Origin: Chlamydia trachomatis
GTDB taxonomy: Bacteria; Chlamydiota; Chlamydiia; Chlamydiales; JAAKFR01
Reading direction: 5' to 3'
Length of the DNA: 9,169 nucleotides
Assembly (NCBI GenBank): GCA_945861315.1
Contig: CAMAUB010000048.1
Coordinates: forward strand, 1-9,169
A program made the translations under genes and the position numbers. Below the pieces are notes generated by a model. That model saw only the letters and a list, made by a program, of their open reading frames with translations. It did no database searches and was not told where the DNA came from. Positions 5,270 through 9,169 of the stretch are shown in pieces (positions within the stretch are counted from its first letter, which is position 1; each line of letters opens with the position of its first letter).

Positions 5270-5584
5270 ATGCGCTTATACTCCTATATCCTTCTCTTTT
5301 CATTACTGTGCACCTGCTCTGTTGCTCTTGAGGGAGTAGAACAAAAACCTCTTTGGGAAAGGCACGGTGGGATCAATGGGCGAGGATGGACAAGGGTAAA
5401 CTCTTACCAAAATGAGTGGCAAGGCGGTATTAACTATAATGGCAATCGCTATGACAGCCAGTACGCTGTTGGTGATACTGATCGCTACCTGGATGGAGGA
5501 TCAGGATTATCTTCTAACCCAGCAGGCAAGCCGTGGCCATACTACGGGAATGAGAGTGAATTATCCTCTAATCCATGGCCATAG
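5270..5584 (+). CDS. Small secreted or periplasmic protein, Gly/Asn/Trp/Tyr-rich, unknown function
   Basis: A 104-residue protein of unknown family. Residues 1-20 are a Sec-type signal peptide: basic N-terminus, hydrophobic stretch YILLFSLLCTC, and a likely cleavage after SVA (17-19). Cys14 and Cys16 do not sit in a normal lipobox, so a lipoprotein is less likely. The mature part of about 85 residues is rich in Gly, Asn, Trp and Tyr, with HGGINGRGW (32-40) echoed by QGGINYNGN (51-59). A C-terminal near-duplication has LSSNP followed shortly by PWP twice (from about residue 80 to the end). Such composition suits a surface or envelope protein, but no function can be assigned. It has its own good promoter and the best ribosome site here, and it converges with a 17-bp overlap on the coiled-coil gene. 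Confidence 0.8.
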   Translation: MRLYSYILLFSLLCTCSVALEGVEQKPLWERHGGINGRGWTRVNSYQNEWQGGINYNGNRYDSQYAVGDTDRYLDGGSGLSSNPAGKPWPYYGNESELSSNPWP

Positions 5585-6563
5585 GGCCCGTAAGTTGAGA
5601 AATAATCTCTTCAAGATTTGAGATTTCTTCTTCGAGCATTTGATTTTCTTCAGCTAAGATTGCAAAATCTTTTTCAAGACTCTCTTCAAGTTCAAGTGAT
5701 GCAAGGTATTTTTCTCGCTCATCTACTTCTAATTGCCCTTCAACTTTGAAAAGCTCTTTACGTGTTGCTAAAAGCACATTCGCTTTCTCATCAAATTGGG
5801 TTCTAAGCTGTTTATAGAGCCCTTCCACTCTAGTTAACTTGCGCTTGAGCTCTAGTGTTTCTGCCGATACATCAACTGGAAGTTGATAACTTGTTTGCGA
5901 CTTGTCACTTAGTGGCTCAAGGTGCACTTCTACCAATTCTGCTTTTGACGCCTGCTCGTAAGCTCTTGCTGCAGAAGCTAAAATCTCCTGCTTTTGATTT
6001 GTCAAAAGCTCAATCTCAGATGTAATAAGTTCGATAGTGCGTTGATCTTGTTGTCGCTCAAGGATACGTATAGAAGCCTCATTTTTCAGCTTCTGGATCT
6101 CTTGCTCAAGCTCAGCGTACTGCTCCTTATAAGACTGCTCAAGCTGTCCTAGCTGCCCAGCTGTTGTCGTAAGTTGCTTGTCTTTCTCATCAAGATTTTT
6201 TGATAGGGTAGATGAGAGCGCTTCCATCTCTTCAAAGGAGAGTAAAAAAATAAATGAGGTGAGCGCGGTCGTAAAAATTAATCCCATCTCCCAAAGACGC
6301 GCCGAAGGTGTAATTGAGGGGTAAAAGTAGACAAGATAAAAGGCTAGCATTCCATAAGCTACTGATATTCCAACCGTTTTAAAACGAGCAGCAAGTAAAA
6401 CAGAGACAAGTGCAACATATGGAAAATAAGAAGTTATTGTACAAGGGTTTAGAAAAGAAATCCCAATAATCAGAGCTAACATTGTTACAGACAGGAGCGT
6501 AAAAAAAAGCTGAGAGTTTTCTATAAACCTAGAAAGATTGATGCGGTCTGTTGATGTATTCAT
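5568..6563 (-). CDS. Four-TM membrane protein with long cytoplasmic-type coiled coil
   Basis: A 331-residue protein with two parts. Residues 1-110 hold four hydrophobic segments (about 18-38, 44-61, 64-82, 93-110). Residues about 112-325 are Glu/Lys/Gln/Leu-rich with heptad character, interrupted by a non-helical linker around 213-232. With an even number of membrane passes, the coiled coil should lie on the same side as the N-terminus. Its place beside map, with a tiny gene further along, resembles C. trachomatis CT850, which I recall as an inclusion-membrane protein binding a dynein light chain. Sequence homology is not shown here, and Inc proteins usually have one bilobed hydrophobic domain, so the assignment is by position only. 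The final residues GPMAMD overlap the end of the small secreted-protein gene. The start ATG at 6563 has only a weak ribosome site. Confidence 0.85.
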   Translation of the reverse strand: MNTSTDRINLSRFIENSQLFFTLLSVTMLALIIGISFLNPCTITSYFPYVALVSVLLAARFKTVGISVAYGMLAFYLVYFYPSITPSARLWEMGLIFTTALTSFIFLLSFEEMEALSSTLSKNLDEKDKQLTTTAGQLGQLEQSYKEQYAELEQEIQKLKNEASIRILERQQDQRTIELITSEIELLTNQKQEILASAARAYEQASKAELVEVHLEPLSDKSQTSYQLPVDVSAETLELKRKLTRVEGLYKQLRTQFDEKANVLLATRKELFKVEGQLEVDEREKYLASLELEESLEKDFAILAEENQMLEEEISNLEEIISQLTGPMAMD

Positions 6564-6615
6564 GAGCCTATTTCACTATTACTTGGTAAAAAGTGGGTAA
6601 ACTATAACGGCAAGC

Positions 6616-6782
6616 TAGAGAGGAAATTGCAAAACTCCATTCGGGTGCAAATCCGCGCTCGCTGTGCCATTTTGTTTTTTTGTAAATCGCCTAAGGCCAA
6701 AGGTTATGTCGATTTACAAAAAAACAAAATGGCTTTGCGATCATCGAATTGCACCGCGAAGCGAGCTTTACAATTCCCTCTA
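6616..6782. repeat. Long palindromic element, family B copy 1
   Basis: A 167-bp inverted repeat bounded by TA at both ends (CTAGAG at 6615-6620 and CTCTAG at 6778-6783). The innermost stem pairs 6668-6689 with 6710-6731 (a CATTTTG/T-tract/GTAAATCG arm) around a 20-nt loop (6690-6709). The outer arms pair with several mismatches, so they are distinguishable: one carries a GATGATCGCAA-like segment, the other a CCGCGCTCGC-like one. No coding potential. It sits between the coiled-coil gene start and the 66-codon gene end. It is not a standard terminator, because the T-tracts lie within the stem rather than after it. Confidence 0.88.
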
Positions 6783-6821
6783 GAGTCATATGTTGAACAA
6801 TGACAGCTCTTTTTGACGTTG

Positions 6822-7022
6822 TCAACTGAAATCCATTTCATCTTCATTGCTGATATAATTTTGTGCTCTTTCTAAAAGATAAGAGGCTAATGTCGGGTCA
6901 CCTTCGTAGGTCATTTCGACATTCATTTTCCCATCATTTGAAGGGTGGTCACATGTTATCAATATACGGCAAGCATGCATCTCTTCATTTCCATTTTCTT
7001 TTTGTTCAGATCCTTCTTTCAT
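6822..7022 (-). CDS. Small acidic protein, possible chlamydia-conserved hypothetical
   Basis: A 66-codon frame with protein-like composition and no recognised domain. The first 14 residues are polar and charged. From Met15 a folded-looking part begins (HACRILITCDHPS, then MNVEMTYEGDP and an amphipathic helix around LASYLLERAQNYI), ending in an acidic tail. A consensus-like promoter stands 32-60 bases upstream on the same strand, which favours the ATG at 7022; Met15 (6980) is the alternative. It is alone between two inverted copies of palindrome B. Its position near the coiled-coil gene and map resembles the small CT849.1 of C. trachomatis, but I cannot confirm homology. The overlapping plus-strand frames in this stretch have no comparable support. 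Confidence 0.68.
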   Translation of the reverse strand: MKEGSEQKENGNEEMHACRILITCDHPSNDGKMNVEMTYEGDPTLASYLLERAQNYISNEDEMDFS

Positions 7023-7040
7023 ACTCTTCTCGCATTATTT

Positions 7041-7055
7041 ACTGTAAATCACAGT
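7041..7055. promoter_or_regulatory. Operator-like inverted repeat at the promoter
   Basis: The perfect dyad ACTGT-5-ACAGT overlaps the end of the -10 box and the predicted transcription start of the 66-codon gene, where a repressor would block initiation. The regulator is unknown and short dyads occur by chance. Confidence 0.3.
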
Positions 7056-7082
7056 CATAAGCGAAGAAAAAATATTTGTCAA
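7054..7082 (-). promoter_or_regulatory. Promoter for the 66-codon gene
   Basis: On the minus strand a perfect -35 TTGACA (7077-7082) is followed by a 17-base spacer and a -10 TATGAC (7054-7059, four of six consensus bases). Transcription would start near 7047, giving a leader of about 25 bases before the ATG at 7022. Confidence 0.65.
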
Positions 7083-7104
7083 AGCTTGTCTGGTATTATA
7101 TACC

Positions 7105-7272
7105 TAGAGGAAATTGTAAAACTCGCTTCGCGGTGCAAATTTGATGATCGCAAAGCCATTTTGTTTTTTTTGTAAATCGACATAACATTTTGTGCCTTAG
7201 GTGATTTACAAAAAAAATGGCTTTGCAAGCACGGATTTGCACTGCGAAGCGAGTTTTACAATTTCCTCCCTA
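7105..7272. repeat. Long palindromic element, family B copy 2 (opposite orientation to copy 1)
   Basis: A 168-bp inverted repeat with TA at both ends (7105-7106 and 7271-7272). The arms GAGGAAATTGTAAAACTCGC (7107-7126) and its complement near 7249-7270 pair closely. The inner stem TGTAAATCG/TGATTTACA surrounds a 22-nt loop (7180-7201). Both the loop and the distinguishing arm segments match copy 1 only after reverse-complementing, so the whole element is inverted. It fills the space between the divergent 66-codon gene promoter and the M20 peptidase. Confidence 0.88.
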
Positions 7273-7282
7273 ATCTTATGAG
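7255..7282 (+). promoter_or_regulatory. Possible weak promoter for the M20 gene overlapping the palindrome end
   Basis: TTTACA (7255-7260), within the right end of palindrome B, and TATGAG (7277-7282) are 16 bases apart. The message would start about 8 bases before the ATG. The -10 is poor, so this is a weak candidate. The gene starts only 24 bases after the element, so its promoter must lie in or beyond it. Confidence 0.25.
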
Positions 7283-7296
7283 TATGGTGTAGTTTT

Positions 7297-8388
7297 ATGC
7301 AGCAGCAAATGTGTGAACTTGTAAAACAGTTAGCAGCGATCAACTCTTTTTCACAAAATCGTGAAGGATTGCAGCAAATGTTTGAAGCTGTAAGAAGCGC
7401 TTTTCTTACATTAAATCCAGACACAATTGAGCAAATTGATTTTGAAAATGGTCCCGGGCTTTATCTAACAAAACGTCCAGATGCACCTAATCAAATTTAC
7501 CTAGGCGGACATTTAGACACAGTTTTTCCAAAGACATCAACTTTTCAAGTTGAAGAGTGTGAAAATGGGATTTTGAAAGGACCTGGAGTAACAGATATGA
7601 AGAGCGGTTTAGTAATTATGCTCTATGCTCTTAAAGATGAACTTCCAAAATCATGGGGATGGCGTGTTTTTCTAAACCCTGATGAAGAAATCGGATCGAT
7701 CTACTCGACTCCATTTATTGAAAAGGTGGCAAGAGGAGTTGATTTTGCCTTGATCTTTGAACCAATGCTTCCTGATGGTTCTTATGTAAAGGCTAGACGA
7801 GGTTCAATAAACTATGTTGCCGCTGCAATCGGGCGCGCTGCGCATGTTGGACGCAACCCTCATGAGGGGATTTGTGCCAATACAGCGCTTGCGGGCTTCA
7901 TCTATGCTGCCTCTAAACTTGATTCAACGCTCGCAACAGTAAAAGTTGGGACAATGAAAGGGGGTGTTGCTGCAAATGTTGTCTCAGACTATGCAGAGTG
8001 TCAGGTCAATATTCGCTCTTATAAACTCGACAAGGTTGAAAAAAAACTTTTTCGCCTTGCAAAGAAGTTCGGTGTCACAATTGAAAGAAAAACCACCCGC
8101 CCTCCAAAGCCATATGATTTAGCCACAAAGGATCTTTTCAATACCCTTGCAAAATTAACAGAAGTTAAATTGCAAGAGACAGCAGGGGTATGCGATGGAA
8201 ACACTGTTGCAGCACTTGGTGTACCAACAATTGATACGATGGGAGCTCTTGGTGGAAAGATACATACAGAAGAAGAATTTCTCCAAATAGACTCCCTTGT
8301 TAAAAAAGCTCGTCTAACAAGACAATTTTTGATAGAAAGAACTCATGCCTCTCATTGCGGACAAACTAGCTGCGGATGCCGACCTTAA
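7297..8388 (+). CDS. M20-family metallohydrolase (ArgE/DapE/carboxypeptidase G2-like)
   Basis: A dizinc cytoplasmic hydrolase of peptide or N-acyl amide bonds; the substrate cannot be told from sequence. All expected M20 residues are seen: His72 and Asp74 in GGHLDTVFP, bridging Asp100 in GPGVTDMKSG, catalytic Glu130 and metal Glu131 in NPDEEIGS, Glu155 in IFEPM, and His323 in KIHTEEEF. His183 lies in the dimerisation/lid domain (about 168-275), in AAHVGRNP. Length (363) is normal. The C-terminal tail is odd, with three cysteines in HCGQTSCGC (353-361), and is encoded within the 44-bp overlap with the next gene. The start ATG at 7297 has a weak ribosome site; Met5 is possible. The tight link to a class III aminotransferase suggests a shared pathway, perhaps with acylated ornithine- or lysine-type intermediates (inference). 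Confidence 0.92.
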   Translation: MQQQMCELVKQLAAINSFSQNREGLQQMFEAVRSAFLTLNPDTIEQIDFENGPGLYLTKRPDAPNQIYLGGHLDTVFPKTSTFQVEECENGILKGPGVTDMKSGLVIMLYALKDELPKSWGWRVFLNPDEEIGSIYSTPFIEKVARGVDFALIFEPMLPDGSYVKARRGSINYVAAAIGRAAHVGRNPHEGICANTALAGFIYAASKLDSTLATVKVGTMKGGVAANVVSDYAECQVNIRSYKLDKVEKKLFRLAKKFGVTIERKTTRPPKPYDLATKDLFNTLAKLTEVKLQETAGVCDGNTVAALGVPTIDTMGALGGKIHTEEEFLQIDSLVKKARLTRQFLIERTHASHCGQTSCGCRP

Positions 8389-9169
8389 TCAGATCAAGCG
8401 CGCTCTTTTAGATAGAGTGGCATTTTTCCGTGATCAAATAACACAAATAGCACCTCCCTTAAAAGAACTTGAACAATCGTATGAAAATTCCATTGAACAA
8501 CTGGGCTCCTTTCGAGGGCAGAAGCTTTTCTTTCCCTATATGGGCAGTGGGATCGGAAATGGGGCGCTAGTTGAGCTTGCTGATGGAAGTATCAAATATG
8601 ATTTGATCTCTGGTATTGGGGTCCATTTTGGACACCTTCATCCCCGTCTTGTAGAGGAGAGCATTGACAGCGCAATGCAAGACATTGTCATGCAAGGAAA
8701 CTTGATTCAAAACCGAGACACGTTGGAACTTTTGGAACTTTTGATCAAATGCTCTGGCTTTGACCACTGTTTTCTTTCAACCTCTGGTGCGATGGCGAAT
8801 GAAAATGCATTAAAAATCCTCTTCCAGCATAGGCCTCACACCTCTCGCCTTCTTACTTTTAATAACTGTTTTGCAGGTCGAACTCTTGCCCTTTCGCAAG
8901 TGAGCGATAAACCTCACTACCGCATGGGTCTCCCTCTGAGTTTGATGGTTGATTACATTCCCTTCTTCGACTGGATGAAGCCTGAAAAAAGCTTAGAGCT
9001 CTCTGTTGCAGCATTGAAGAAAATTCTTAAACGCTACCCAGATAAGCATTGTGGCTTTTGCATGGAGCTCATCCAAGGAGAGGGTGGTTTCTACCCTGGA
9101 GAGAAACAGTTTTTTCTCGCCCTCATAGAAGTTTTGAAAAAACATGAAATCCCACTTTGGGTCGATGAG
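8345..9169 (+). CDS. Class III PLP-dependent aminotransferase, N-terminal 275 residues (cut by window end)
   Basis: Fold-type I transaminase of the ArgD/AstC/GabT group, still open at the window end. Seen are the N-terminal cofactor/substrate region YDLISGIGVHFGHLHP (85-100), the PLP-phosphate loop STSGAMANENALK (145-157), the GRT motif in CFAGRTLAL (175-183), ELIQGEGGFYP (241-251) and the start of the VDE motif, with the PLP-ring Asp274. The Schiff-base lysine should lie just beyond the window. An N-terminal helical extension of about 60 residues precedes the core. ATG 8345 lies inside the M20 gene in another frame (44-bp overlap). GTG at 8417 is a later alternative but would cut the extension. 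The specific amino donor is undetermined; coupling with the M20 hydrolase favours acyl-diamine metabolism over GABA use, weakly. Confidence 0.88.
   Translation, partial: MPLIADKLAADADLNQIKRALLDRVAFFRDQITQIAPPLKELEQSYENSIEQLGSFRGQKLFFPYMGSGIGNGALVELADGSIKYDLISGIGVHFGHLHPRLVEESIDSAMQDIVMQGNLIQNRDTLELLELLIKCSGFDHCFLSTSGAMANENALKILFQHRPHTSRLLTFNNCFAGRTLALSQVSDKPHYRMGLPLSLMVDYIPFFDWMKPEKSLELSVAALKKILKRYPDKHCGFCMELIQGEGGFYPGEKQFFLALIEVLKKHEIPLWVDE

Noticed and set aside
4026..5594. 12-base repeat AGGGCCCGTAAG at 4026-4037 and 5583-5594
   Set aside because: It is short, the second copy falls at the end of overlapping genes, and without more copies it could be chance.
6616..6782. Palindromes as Rho-independent terminators
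   Set aside because: The T-tracts are inside the stems rather than directly after a GC-rich stem, the hairpins are far longer than terminators, and one copy of the related family lies inside a gene.
6863..7175. Plus-strand frames of 65 and 76 codons opposite the 66-codon gene
   Set aside because: They run over the minus-strand promoter and into palindrome B, have no ribosome site, and their ends are just translated repeat.
7206..7424. Minus-strand 72-codon frame across palindrome B and the M20 start
   Set aside because: Half of it is the repeat arm and half is the complement of the well-supported M20 gene.

Overview
The window looks like a stretch of an environmental member of the Chlamydiae (Waddlia/Simkania/Parachlamydia-like; the genus cannot be fixed from this sequence). 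The evidence is a methionine aminopeptidase carrying the N-terminal SEC-C zinc motif found on chlamydial Map proteins, MarC-family membrane genes beside it, and next to map a membrane-plus-coiled-coil protein and a tiny acidic gene. As I recall, this neighbourhood resembles C. trachomatis CT849.1-CT850-map-yhgN. Base composition is moderately AT-rich throughout and gene density is ordinary.

Layout. 1-301: two tandem long palindromes (family A). 293-1189 (+): a diguanylate cyclase with a degenerate receiver domain. It converges on and overlaps by 37 bp an adenylate-kinase-like gene (1153-1800, -). 1891-3961 (+): marC1-marC2-truA, joined by two successive ATGA stop/start overlaps. A third family A palindrome sits directly after the truA start codon, in frame. 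3926-4092: a different palindrome (family C) that supplies the last codons and stop of truA and ends just before map (4100-4972, +). 4973-5269: an intergenic stretch with an element remnant and a good promoter for a small secreted-protein gene (5270-5584, +). That gene converges on a four-TM/coiled-coil gene (5568-6563, -). 6616-6782 and 7105-7272: two copies of a third palindrome family (B) in opposite orientation, flanking a 66-codon acidic gene (6822-7022, -) that has its own promoter. 7297-8388 (+): an M20 metallopeptidase, overlapping by 44 bp a class III aminotransferase that runs off the window end (8345 onward).

The enzymes are mostly housekeeping or small-molecule functions: tRNA pseudouridylation, N-terminal Met removal, amino-acid metabolism and c-di-GMP synthesis. 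The striking content is the repeat load. At least five long (about 160-168 bp) nearly complete inverted repeats of three families lie in 9 kb, several with TA-ended termini as in TA-targeting MITEs. One has been inserted into a coding sequence without breaking its frame, adding a 54-residue segment to TruA, which recalls Rickettsia palindromic elements. Another provides the TruA C-terminus. Others place their ends at the start codon or -35 region of neighbouring genes. The main discovery candidate is therefore a set of coding-compatible, palindromic, probably non-autonomous elements that reshape gene ends in a chlamydial genome.
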